64,000 bases of DNA, taken from the NCBI GenBank assembly GCA_016870995.1, contig VFZU01000012.1:1-64000 (forward strand). The letters run 5' to 3'. Source of the stretch: Acidobacteriota bacterium (GTDB lineage: Bacteria; Acidobacteriota; Terriglobia; Bryobacterales; Bryobacteraceae). Below, in pieces: positions 18,298-27,644 of this stretch (the stretch's first letter is position 1; every line of letters starts with the position of its first letter). Made by a program: the position numbers and the translations under genes. The notes below the pieces were generated by a model. It was not told where the DNA came from, did no database searches, and saw only the letters and a program-made list of their open reading frames with translations.

Positions 18298-21200
18298 CTA
18301 CTTCACGGCAACCGAAGGCCGGACTGCATCGATAAACCGGTTTTCCACTGTCCCAACCCGGATCGTTACGTCAAGATCGTCTCCCCGCATGCGGTCGCCA
18401 GGAACGTAGATGTTGATCTGGTAGAGCCCGACAAAGCCTGGCACGAGACCAGCCCACTTGACGATCATTTCGGCCTGGCTGTATCGCTTATCGCCGAAGA
18501 ACACTTTGATTGGGTCGGCGATTTCAGCCGGGGTGGCGCTAGGTGAGGCAGCTCCTGCGGCAACACGGGTACCTTTGGTTGGGCCGAGGCCAAGGGCGTA
18601 GATGACGAGACGGCGATCACGAGTCGTAGGGTTGCTCGCGTTGATGGCATTGCCTTCTAAATCGTAGATCGCAGCCTGTTTTGTGGCTGGGTCGACCAAA
18701 ACAGAAGGAGCTGCGCGGACGACGCGCACGTTCTGCTGCAGGCTGGCAACTTTACGGTTGGTGTCGCGAACGATCAATGGGAAAGTACCCGCGGCGCGGT
18801 CGAATGGAATCTGAACATTGATCTGGCCGCTGGAGGTAGAGAACAGGGGCAGCGGCGTATTGTTCAGGGTGACGCAAACGCCATTAATCAAGGTAGGCAG
18901 CGGGTTGGTGGAAGCCACGCCAGAGGGGCCGAAGCCGCGCCCGAAGATCGAGGCAATTCCGCCTGCCGGGAGGTCGGTGGTGTAGCTGCCGAGAGACACG
19001 GTGCCGCCATTGCTGATGGTGGGGCGATCGAGCAGATTGGGAGCTTCGAGGCTGACGATATGCAGGCCGCTGGTCGTGAGGACGTAGGCGTTGTTGCCAG
19101 AGGCGTCGACGACCATCGTGCGGCCATCGATGTTGGTCCGCTGTGTGCCGATGACACTGGCGATCGGGCCCTCAAGGGCCGGGAGCCGACGTAGCATCTG
19201 GCCCGTATCGGTGTTTACGAGTTCGACCGCAGGCAGTGCGGTGACCACCGCAGTGGCATTTGCGCGGACAGGCATCGAGAAGCGGGCGTACTGGTTGTTG
19301 CCGACTGCCGTGACTGCGGGGATCGTTGCCGTCGCAAGCTGGCCGGGAGCGGTGGTGCCACTAATCGGCGTCAGCGACTGATTGAGTACGGTTCCATTGA
19401 CCACGTAGTAAGAGCCGCGAGGACCTGCTGTGATCGGGCCAAAGTAGCCCTGCAACTGGGTGCCGGTGAAAATCTGACGAGACTGGACAATGTCGTCAGC
19501 GATTGCGTCGTAGAGGAACACCGAACCGTTCCCCGCTAGCAGGATCGTGAACTCGCCGTTAGAAGTGGATGCCATGGTGCGCGGCGCAGGAAGGTTGTTG
19601 GCTCCGAGAATATTCCAGTTGGTTCGAGGCACGAGCTGATTGCCGATCGCTGTCCACAGCGAGCCATTGTTCATCATGACGAGCAAGCCACGCTGAGTGG
19701 CCGCGATCTGTGAAGGGTAGAGGAGCGGTACGTTCGCGAGTACCGGCAGAGCGGGGAAGGTGAGGCGTCCGGTCACGCGATTGGTGGTCGGATCGATGAT
19801 GGTGATGTATTCAGAACTGGAGTTGGCCACGTAGAGCGCACTGCCATCGCTCGCAAGAGCGATCGACCTCGGAAGCTGGCCGACTTTGATCGGATCGAGC
19901 ATACGGCCCGCACGTTCATCGAATACTTCGATGCGATTCAGGCCGGAGTTGGCAATGTAGAGACGACGACGGTTCGCGTCGTAAGCCATGTCGACCAGGC
20001 CTTCAGAAACGGAGATGCCCTGATCGATTTGCACAAGGTCGCCTTTGGCCTCAGCGTTGCGATTGTTCTGGAAGACGCGGACCAGAGAAGGGATGTTGAC
20101 TGCCTCTGGGGATTGGACTAGGAAGTTGGTGGGAGCAGTACTGCCGAGGTTCTGGTTGTTGCTGTTGTATCCGAAATTGATCGTGGGCCCATCGGCGGTG
20201 TTGGTGTTCTGAACCGTAGGCGATGCATTAGTGACGGCTGGATTGGGAGCTGGGTTTGCTCCGCCGACAGGACGGCCGAGATCGATCGGAATTCCACCTG
20301 GAACTCCGGGGAGCGGAACCACGACAATAACGCCGCCGGGGAGGCCACCACCAGGGCCACCAGGACCACCGATCCCTGCGGTGCCAGTGACGTTCGTCAG
20401 GATTTGGGCTGTGGCCGTAAGGCGGCCCGCACCCATATTGCGCACAACAATCGAGGTGCGGCGCTGGTCGGCGGTCACTCCGCACTGGTCGTTCGCCAGC
20501 AGAAGAGCGACCCGTTCTGGGCTTGCCAGCGGACTGTTGCGGAGCTGGCCGACCGGAATGGTGACGAAGCCCGATTCAGAAATGGCAAAGATGGTGTTGC
20601 CGTCAGGAGTGATGACCATCTTGCCAGCGAGGTTCTCGGGCATCTGGATACCCATGTTGATGAGCAGGTTGTCGGCATCGGAAATTTGCAACTGGCCGAC
20701 GTTGGCGCGAGCAGGCGGGTTCTGCGTAGGGGCAATGTTGAAGGCGGAGTAGATCGTGCGGCCATCGGGGGAGAAAACGCTTCCGCCCTGGTTGGTCTGG
20801 ACGTTGAAGTTGACTGCCGCGGCGATCGGGTAAGGTGCGTTTGCGAGATTCTGCTGGCCGAGGACTGCGAGCGTATCGGTCTCAAAAAGGTTGAGACCGG
20901 CCATAAACTTGTTGCCGTCTGGTGCGACCGAGAGGACGCTCGAGATGTTGTTGACAATGCGTGAGCGAAGCATCGTGCTCGAGCTGACTTCGTAAACGAA
21001 TACGGCGCGGAGGGTAGCATTCGGGATATTGACTCCGACAATATAGCGGCCGTCGCGAGAGGTAGAGAGGAAGCTACGGTTGGTCTGGAGGATCTGGCCC
21101 GTCGTCGTTGTGCCCGGGGAGGCGGGAGTGGGCGGTACCAGGGTCAGGGCAGTCAGATTGCGGGAGTCGGTGAGACCAGGGTCGTACAGGAGCAATGTGT

Positions 21201-21609
21201 TTTGCGAGTTATTGACGCCGGTGCCGATGGTAGTGATCAGAACGCGGCCGTCCCCACCAACTGCGATGCCTTCAGGACGCGAGGGAAGACTGATGCGATT
21301 GACGACTCCCAATTGGTCGAGGTCGATCACATTGACTGTGGCGGCGTTATGGCAGGCGACGTAGAGCGACTTACCGTCTGGGCTCATAGCGGCAGACAGC
21401 GGGAGCGAGTCCGTTGTGATCGGAGTGAGGAAGCGTCGTTGCGGGATCGAGTAGATCTCAATCTTGTTCGGAACGCCGACGAGGTAGAGCCGCTGACGTG
21501 CCGAGTCGAGCACGATATCAGCGACGCCGCCGGTGAGCGGGGTCACCGTGCCGAATGTGGCACACCAGGCGGAAATGGCAAATGTGAAAAGAAATAGAAT
21601 GCGCACCAT
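18298..21609 (-). CDS. Large secreted beta-propeller protein with Solibacter C-terminal domain (TIGR03437)
   Basis: An 1103-aa exported protein: signal peptide MVRILFLFTFAISAWCA, then two runs of YVTN/NHL-like propeller blades (for example LSAAMSPDGKSLYVACHNAATVNVIDL, and again around residues 540-640 with RSIALASDGSALYVANSSSEY), separated by a Gly/Pro/Asn-rich linker (about 410-480). The end, from LPAGGIASIFGRGFGPSG to the C-terminus (about 890-1103), is the TIGR03437 domain with LPLFSTSSGQINVQIPF and VIYALGLGPT. This domain is abundant in Solibacter-type genomes and is thought to be a surface-associated or adhesive end domain. Role unknown. The stop is TAG, 10 bases before the lipoprotein gene. 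Confidence 0.88.
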   Translation of the reverse strand: MVRILFLFTFAISAWCATFGTVTPLTGGVADIVLDSARQRLYLVGVPNKIEIYSIPQRRFLTPITTDSLPLSAAMSPDGKSLYVACHNAATVNVIDLDQLGVVNRISLPSRPEGIAVGGDGRVLITTIGTGVNNSQNTLLLYDPGLTDSRNLTALTLVPPTPASPGTTTTGQILQTNRSFLSTSRDGRYIVGVNIPNATLRAVFVYEVSSSTMLRSRIVNNISSVLSVAPDGNKFMAGLNLFETDTLAVLGQQNLANAPYPIAAAVNFNVQTNQGGSVFSPDGRTIYSAFNIAPTQNPPARANVGQLQISDADNLLINMGIQMPENLAGKMVITPDGNTIFAISESGFVTIPVGQLRNSPLASPERVALLLANDQCGVTADQRRTSIVVRNMGAGRLTATAQILTNVTGTAGIGGPGGPGGGLPGGVIVVVPLPGVPGGIPIDLGRPVGGANPAPNPAVTNASPTVQNTNTADGPTINFGYNSNNQNLGSTAPTNFLVQSPEAVNIPSLVRVFQNNRNAEAKGDLVQIDQGISVSEGLVDMAYDANRRRLYIANSGLNRIEVFDERAGRMLDPIKVGQLPRSIALASDGSALYVANSSSEYITIIDPTTNRVTGRLTFPALPVLANVPLLYPSQIAATQRGLLVMMNNGSLWTAIGNQLVPRTNWNILGANNLPAPRTMASTSNGEFTILLAGNGSVFLYDAIADDIVQSRQIFTGTQLQGYFGPITAGPRGSYYVVNGTVLNQSLTPISGTTAPGQLATATIPAVTAVGNNQYARFSMPVRANATAVVTALPAVELVNTDTGQMLRRLPALEGPIASVIGTQRTNIDGRTMVVDASGNNAYVLTTSGLHIVSLEAPNLLDRPTISNGGTVSLGSYTTDLPAGGIASIFGRGFGPSGVASTNPLPTLINGVCVTLNNTPLPLFSTSSGQINVQIPFDRAAGTFPLIVRDTNRKVASLQQNVRVVRAAPSVLVDPATKQAAIYDLEGNAINASNPTTRDRRLVIYALGLGPTKGTRVAAGAASPSATPAEIADPIKVFFGDKRYSQAEMIVKWAGLVPGFVGLYQINIYVPGDRMRGDDLDVTIRVGTVENRFIDAVRPSVAVK

Positions 21610-21665
21610 GAGCTAACCAGTTTGAACCCTCAAGAATATCCCAAGTTGCGATGAACTCTTGCGAA

Positions 21666-22946
21666 TTAGTTTGACGCAAGCGTCATCAATCCGCCGGTGG
21701 CGGCCAAAAGAGAGACGCGCGCTCGGTCCAAGAGGAACTGCGCATCCCAGTAAGCGATCCATTTTTCGGCTTCCAGATAGCGGGCTTCCTCCACCTCGCG
21801 GCGTGAGGCTTTACCTTCTTCGAGTTGGGCAAGGTTGATGACAATCTGTTCGCGGGCGACTTCGAGGTCAAGCTTAGCCAGTTCCCGGTTCTCCTTTTGA
21901 AGCTGCAAATCTTCATAAAGGCGTCTGGTTTCGAGTTCGATCCGGTTTCGAGTATTGCTGACACGCAGGCGCAGGCGGCTGATCTCATTTTGGGCCTGAG
22001 CAGCGAGTGCGGCGGTGGCTGGGCCGGGAACAATCGGGAACTTGAAGCTGACGCCGAGTTGGGCGTTATTCGACTGGAACCGGTTGAAGTACTGGTCGAG
22101 ATTGTTGAACCGCGAGAACAAGGCATATTGAGCGATCAGATCGACCTGCGGGAGCCAGGCGGATTTGTTGGCCTGAACTTCAAGCGTCTTTGCCTGCAGG
22201 TCGCTCTGGAGCTTGCGAAGCTCGCGGCTGCTGTCGAGGGCTTCGCGGATTGCGAGTTCAGGTGCTGTGGCAACAGTGATATCGAGTGTGCTTTCGCCGT
22301 CGACCTGGACGCGGTCTTCAGATTCATAGCCGAGAACGAAGGCAAGGGTGTGCTCGGTCTGCTTGAGGTCGCTTGAAAGGATGCGTTGCCGCTGGCGGGC
22401 TTTCTTGAGGTTGACGTCGGCGCGTTGCAGTTCGATTGGAAGCGCACGGCCTTCATCGAGGCGGGCGCGAATCGAAGCCAAAACTGTTTCGAGGTTGGCG
22501 ATCTGGCCGGTAACGATTTTGAGATTGCGGACAGCGCGGTCGGCGTCGAGGTAGATCTTGGCCGTGCGCTCGAGGACTTCATCGCGGCGCATCTGAACGG
22601 ATTGCTGGGCCCCTTTGACTTCGACCTTGGCCTTGGCCAGCATGTAGCTCTGAGGCCGGTTGATGATGCTCTGGCTGGCCTTGACCTGAAAGAGGGAGGG
22701 GGCGCTGCCTTCGATGCTCATCGGGAACCCGTAGGTGTATGCGAGTCCGCTGCCGACGACGAGTTTGGGTGCAAAGGGGTCTTTTGCGATTTGAACCGCT
22801 TGCTGTGCGTTGGCTTCGTCGAAGCGGGTGAGGAGGATGTCCGGGGACTGTTCCATGGCGCGGCGCAGGGCGCCCTTGAGATCTAGTCGGTGGGTTTCGG
22901 CGGCGAAACAAGACCAGGCAAGACAAAGACAGGCAAAGAATTTCAT
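21666..22946 (-). CDS. TolC-family outer-membrane efflux protein
   Basis: Outer-membrane channel subunit with signal peptide MKFFACLCLAWSCFAA and the two-fold repeated helical/beta architecture of TolC: the opening ETHRLDLKGALRRAMEQSPDILL, a first strand pair, long coiled-coil helices (about 90-190), then a second copy (ELAIREALDSSRELRKLQSDLQAKTLEVQANKS). It could be the outer partner for the RND pump at 1-8.5 kb, though it is about 14 kb away and not in that operon. Starts at 22946 or 22961 are both possible; neither has a strong Shine-Dalgarno. The frame to 23162 would overlap the divergent TonB-receptor gene and is rejected. Confidence 0.88.
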   Translation of the reverse strand: MKFFACLCLAWSCFAAETHRLDLKGALRRAMEQSPDILLTRFDEANAQQAVQIAKDPFAPKLVVGSGLAYTYGFPMSIEGSAPSLFQVKASQSIINRPQSYMLAKAKVEVKGAQQSVQMRRDEVLERTAKIYLDADRAVRNLKIVTGQIANLETVLASIRARLDEGRALPIELQRADVNLKKARQRQRILSSDLKQTEHTLAFVLGYESEDRVQVDGESTLDITVATAPELAIREALDSSRELRKLQSDLQAKTLEVQANKSAWLPQVDLIAQYALFSRFNNLDQYFNRFQSNNAQLGVSFKFPIVPGPATAALAAQAQNEISRLRLRVSNTRNRIELETRRLYEDLQLQKENRELAKLDLEVAREQIVINLAQLEEGKASRREVEEARYLEAEKWIAYWDAQFLLDRARVSLLAATGGLMTLASN

Positions 22947-22971
22947 AGGTCCAAATTTCATGCTAACGGAG

Positions 22972-23000
22972 TTGATTCTTCCGTTCTTTTGATGTAAAGT
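22972..23000 (+). promoter_or_regulatory. Sigma70-like promoter candidate for the TonB receptor
   Basis: TTGATT (22972-22977), a 17-base spacer, then TAAAGT (22995-23000), 22 bases before the TTG start. Each hexamer matches 4 of 6. The Shine-Dalgarno AAAGGAG (23008-23014) follows. It lies in the 76-base divergent gap. Confidence 0.35.
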
Positions 23001-23022
23001 CTCGCCGAAAGGAGTCTGAGGA

Positions 23023-26000
23023 TTGACCCAAAACTTCCGTGTAGCAGTACTTTTTCTCATTTCAGCTTCAATAATGCTGAGCCAAACATTTACCGGCACG
23101 ATCGCCGGAACCGTAACGGACGCCAATGGCGCTGCGGTTGTGGGCGCCAAAATGACAGTCAAGAACGAGGGTACCGGTGATATCCGGCAAGCTACGTCGG
23201 GGGGCGATGGCAGCTACATCTTCTCGCAGTTGATCCCGGCCAGTTATGAAGTGACGGCGGAAGCGCCAGGCTTCAAAAAGTCAGTGAGCACGAACGCGGT
23301 GCTGCGCGTGAATCAGACCGTTGAGTTGAACATCTCTCTCCAAGTGGGTGATGTGTCGCAGGCGATCGAGGTTTCAGCCGGTGTGACGCTGCTTGATACG
23401 CAATCGGCAAACCGGGCGGTGACGCTCGATCAGCAGGCGGTGCTGGATCTGCCGACGAACGCCCGCAATCCATTCCAGTTGGTACACATCAATGCCGGTG
23501 TGATCGCGGTACGCACCGGGATTTCGCAAGCGACGCAGGATCAGAACCACAACCGGTTCTCGATGAACGGCGGACGCGGACAGGCTGGGTTGACGCTGAT
23601 CGACGGCGTGCCGGCGGCGGCGGTGGACTGGGGCGGGTTGATCGCTTCGCCTTCGGTGGATTCGGTGCAGGAAATGAACATCCAGCGCAATCAGTTCGAT
23701 GCGCAGTTTGGCAAGTCGGACGGCGGCGCTGTGAACATGATCACCAAAGGCGGATCGAATGAGATTCACGGGTCGTTCTTTGAGTTCTTGCGCAATAACA
23801 AGCTGGATGCCAATTCGTGGGCGAACAACCGCTCGCGGTTGGCGCGGCCGGTGTTTCAACGCAACCAGTTTGGAGCGTCGATCGGTGGGCCGCTCTGGAA
23901 GTCGAAGCGGCTTTTCTACTTTGGCACCTACGAAGGGATGAGGCAGCAGAGCCCGAACACGCTCATCACGACGGTGCCGACGGCGTTACAACGGAGCGGA
24001 AACTTTTCCGAGACGCGCAACGCGGATGGGTCCGTTTCGGCCATTTTCAATCCGTTTACGACGAGGCCGAATCCGAACGGAGCGGGGTTTGTGCGGGATG
24101 CGTTTCCCGGCAACATCATTCCGCAATCGCTGTTCGATCCGGTTGGGGCCCGAGTGCTAGCACTTTATCCGGGTGCAAACAATCCGGGCGACGTCAGGAC
24201 CAACACGTTAAACTTCGCGCTGGCCGACAAGACCCGCACTGTGAACGACCGCATGGACTTGCGTATCGATTGGGCGAAGAACGAGAAGTTCACCATGTTT
24301 GGCCGCATGACGAAAGCCTGGCAGGAGAACGTGGCACCGAAGTTTTTCGGCAATGGCGCGGACTCAAACTTCAGCGACGTCAATCCGCGGCACCATGCGG
24401 TGATCGGGGCGACGCTGACGCCTTCGCCGAGCTGGGTATTGAACATCCTACTTGGATCGGGACGGTGGCGTGAGAATCAGGTGTCTCCCTCGCAGGGACA
24501 GAACGCGACGAGTCTTGGCTTGCCGGCGGCGCTGGTTGCACAGTTTCAACCGCAGACGCTGCCCGGATTCCGGATGCAGGGTTATGGCGATATTGGAAAT
24601 CCACGCTTCTTGAATGTGCCCAGGGAAACGCATAACCTGCAGGTGAATGCGACGAAAGAACTTGGCAAGCACTCGCTGAAGTTTGGCTGGATGGGCGAGA
24701 TCGCGAGGTTGAACCTGACGGATTTCAACACGCCGACGTTCAGCTTCACGCGCGGACTCACTTCGGGGCCGAATGCGACTGTGGCGGCAACGACGACGGG
24801 CGATGGATTAGCAAGTCTTTTGTTGGGTGTGGGCGCGAGCGGTTCGGCACCGATCGGGGCTGCGACGGCGATCACTTCGCCTTACTACGGCTTGTACCTT
24901 CAGGACGCCTGGCGCGTGAACCGCAAGCTGACCCTGAACGTTGGCATCCGTTGGGAGGCACAATTAGGACGTACAGAGCGCTACAACCGGCTAAACAACT
25001 TCAATCCGAACATTGCGAGCCCGCTTGCGCAGCCGGCGGGATTGCCGCTGACGGGTGGATTGGTGTTTGCGACCGAGAAGAACCGCACTGCCTGGGACAC
25101 GGATTGGATCAACTTTGCTCCGCGCATTGGCCTTGCCTACAAGCTGACCGACAAACTTGTGTTTCGCGGCGGCTATGGCATGTTTTATCCGCAGACCGGC
25201 GGGGGCACGAATCAGGGCTTCTCGACGACGACGACCTGGGTCTCAACTAACGGCGGCGACGGTCTCAACCCGAACACCGGAGCTCTGTTGCGGAACCCGT
25301 TCCCGCAAGGTTTGAATCAACCGATTGGTTCGAGCCAGGGATTGCGCACACAGGTGGGCGACTCGGTGAACTTCTTCCCTCGGCTTCACCCATTGAGTTA
25401 TGTGCAGAACTTCTCGTTCGATTTCCAATACGAGATCCAACGCGGCATGGTGCTCGAATTGGGCTTCACGGGCTCGCAGGGCCGCAAGCTGGTGTACGGC
25501 ACCGGGCAGCAGGCGAATCAACTCGAGACTTCGCTGCTCTCGCGTGGCGCGGCACTCGATGCGTCCGTTCCGAATCCGTTTCGCGGAGTGATTCCAACGG
25601 GCATCCTTGCCGGGGCGACCGTGCCGGCCAACCGCCTGCTGCGTCCGTTCCCGCAGTTCACCGCAGTGAACCTGAGCGGTGATACGCCGGGGGCGAGTTC
25701 GAGCTTCAATGCGCTGGTGGTCCGCTACAACTGGCAGATCTCGGGCGGCTTGAATTTGCTGACGACTTATCAGTGGTCGAAGGCGATCGACAACGCGAGC
25801 GAATGGCAAGGCTGGGAAGTGGGCGACACGATGCGCGATTACTACAACCAGAGGATCGACCGATCGATCTCGGCTCATGACTTGCCACAGAGCTTTGTGA
25901 ATGCGCTGGTGTACGAGATGCCGGTGGGTAAGGGCCGCAAGTTCCTGACTGATCTTCATCCTGTGGCGAATGCCATCATTGGCGGTTGGCAGGTGAGCTC

Positions 26001-26433
26001 GATCGTTCGATTCGGATCGGGTTTGCCGCTGGGCTTTACGGCCCCGAACACGCTGGCGAATTATGGCTTCCAGGTGCAGCGGCCGAATGTGGCTGACCTG
26101 AAGACGGCGGCCGCCGAGAATCCGACTCCCAACCAGTGGTTCAACCAAGCGGCGTTTACTCGCCCGGGGACGTACGAGCTGAGCACGATGACGCGGTGGG
26201 TTCCGAACATCCGGTTTGGCCCGACCAATCACGCGGATGTGGCAATTTTGAAGAACTTCCGGTTTCTGGAGCGCTTCAAGGTGTAGTTCCGCGCGGAGAT
26301 GTTCAACATGACGAACACACCACAGTTCGGGCGTGCCAATACGGATATCTCGAGTCCCAACTTCGGGGTTGTGACTGGGACCACGAATGTGGGCCCGCGC
26401 AACGTGCAGATGGGGCTAAGAGTGCAGTACTAA
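23023..26433 (+). pseudogene. TonB-dependent receptor (Oar-like) with premature TAG near its end
   Basis: Outer-membrane receptor: signal peptide (VAVLFLISASIMLSQ), a carboxypeptidase-regulatory/CNA-B-like domain (GTIAGTVTDANGAAVVGAKM, about 25-110), plug (LDLPTNARNPFQLVHINAGV), then a long barrel. TTG start with GGAG eight bases upstream. The frame reads LERFKV then TAG (26284-26286), and continues in the same register for 48 more codons (FRAEMFNMTNTPQFGRANTD through to LRVQY, TAA at 26431-26433), which is the normal C-terminal strand pair of this family; the residue at the stop is usually Gln (CAG to TAG). Without it the receptor lacks its last barrel strands and terminal Tyr. The read-through end overlaps the convergent MGMT-like gene by 18 bases. 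Confidence 0.88.
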
Positions 26434-26808
26434 ACCTTCTTCGCGGAGGCGGCGGGCCTGTTCGGCCGCGCCTCCGGGAAACTTATCATTCAGTTGGCCG
26501 TTGGCCCGGAGGACTCGCCACCAGGGGACTCCGGGCTTTCCTGTTTCTGCTTCGCGTTCGGCGTGTGCGCGAGCGGCGATGTTGAGAAAGATGGCCGTCG
26601 ACATGGCGCAGGTGAGATCGGCACGGTGAGCCTTGGCGAGTTGGTTGCGGAGATCAGACAGAGTGATGACGTGGCCGGCTGGGATCTTGGCGACGAAGGA
26701 TTCCACCTCTTCGGGCGAAGAGAGCAGCATGCGGCCGTCTTTGTAGTCTTCGACGATCTTGGGCTGCTTGCCGCACTTCAGTTTTGCCCAAGCGGTTTTC
26801 TTTTTCAT
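26416..26808 (-). CDS. MGMT-like protein without alkyl-acceptor cysteine
   Basis: A 130-aa protein of the methyltransferase-like (ATL/MGMT C-domain) fold. It contains VITLSDLRNQLAKAHRADLTC, the segment MSTAIFLNIAARAHAE, and VPWWRVLRANGQLNDKFPGG where true alkyltransferases have P-C-H-R; the Cys is replaced by Trp, so it cannot accept alkyl groups at that site and is more likely a DNA-binding or lesion-sensing protein. The ATG at 26808 overlaps the stop of the MerR-type gene (4 bases). The open frame upstream to 27231 is a shadow of that gene. Confidence 0.8.
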   Translation of the reverse strand: MKKKTAWAKLKCGKQPKIVEDYKDGRMLLSSPEEVESFVAKIPAGHVITLSDLRNQLAKAHRADLTCAMSTAIFLNIAARAHAEREAETGKPGVPWWRVLRANGQLNDKFPGGAAEQARRLREEGLVLHS

Positions 26809-27607
26809 GCGGATTTCTCCACAGGGAACTGGATCTCGGTGACGTAGTTGGGGTCGTCCTGACGGACAGGGTTGCCGATGCTGAGATAGATTTCGCGGCA
26901 GGAGCCTGATGGTTGCCAGCCGGTGTCTTCCATCCAAAGGGTGAGGCGATCGTAGACGCTGCGAAATTGCTCGAAGCTGCCGTGGTGGACGTAGCTGGCG
27001 ACGCGCACCGCGGGGAGTTGATAGCACTTGAGCTCGCCTGAGACGGCGATGGGTTCGTTGAATAGCACCCCTGCCTCTCCATTGATGTCGCCTGGCTGAT
27101 TTGCCGGGCAGTGCCAGATGGCGATGGGAGTACCCTGCATGGCCCTCGCGCCGAGTTGCTGATAGACCAGCGGGTAGAGACGACCGATTTCGGGGTAGCT
27201 CTGGAGGATGCCGCGTGTGCTTACGATCCACTGCGGCATGGAGTCTTTGATCGCGACTTCAAGCGGGGTGCCCTCGCGGGCGATTTCTTCAATCATCTGT
27301 TCAATCGCGATCATACGGCCGCGCTCCTGTTCGATTTTGGATTCCTGTTCGGCGCGGCGCAAGCGGAGCATGCCCATCAGTTCAAACTCGTTGATGCCCT
27401 CGTCGATCAGAGGTGCAATCTGATCGAGCGAAAAGCCGAGTTCTTTGAGGACGAGGACGCGATTGAGACGCGGGAGTTGCGAAGCCTTGTAAAGTAGCCT
27501 GAGTCGCGATCGACGTGAGCGGGCTTGAATAGCCCCGCCTCGTCGTAATGGCGGAGGGTTTTGACGGTAACGCGAGCGAGTCTCGAAAATTCACCGATGG
27601 CGAACAT
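26805..27607 (-). pseudogene. MerR-family activator with GyrI-like effector domain, frameshifted
   Basis: The N-terminal part reads as a MerR winged helix (FAIGEFSRLARVTVKTLRHY, DRDSGY). After GY the frame breaks: the DNA continues in the next frame as KASQLPRLNRVLVLKELGFS and on through the dimerisation helix (QESKIEQERGRMIAIEQMI) into a GyrI-like ligand domain (SYVHHGSFEQFRSVYDRL). One missing base in the A-run at 27491-27493 (TTT for TTTT on the coding strand) explains it, giving G-Y-F-Y-K when restored. Such regulators activate their own promoter upon binding a hydrophobic ligand. The promoter and the downstream MGMT-like gene are intact. Confidence 0.8.
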
Positions 27608-27613
27608 AACTTG

Positions 27614-27644
27614 ATTGAAGAGCCTCCTGTAAGGGGAGGGTCAA
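27614..27644 (-). promoter_or_regulatory. MerR-type promoter/operator with 19-bp spacer
   Basis: Minus strand: TTGACC (27644-27639), a 19-base spacer holding the inverted repeat CCTCC...GGAGG, then TTCAAT (27619-27614). An over-long 19-bp spacer with an inverted repeat in it is the hallmark of promoters activated by MerR-family proteins. The -10 ends 6 bases before the ATG (27607), so transcription would start at the ATG itself. It overlaps the end of the DUF1080 gene. Confidence 0.75.

Noticed and set aside
18241-18300. DnaA-box-like TTATACATA near the skew switch
   Set aside because: It matches 7 of 9 consensus bases once only, inside coding sequence; not enough to call an origin.
25243-26232. 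Minus-strand frame of 329 codons inside the TonB receptor gene
   Set aside because: Arg-rich composition, no start signal and no known pattern; antisense shadow of the receptor.
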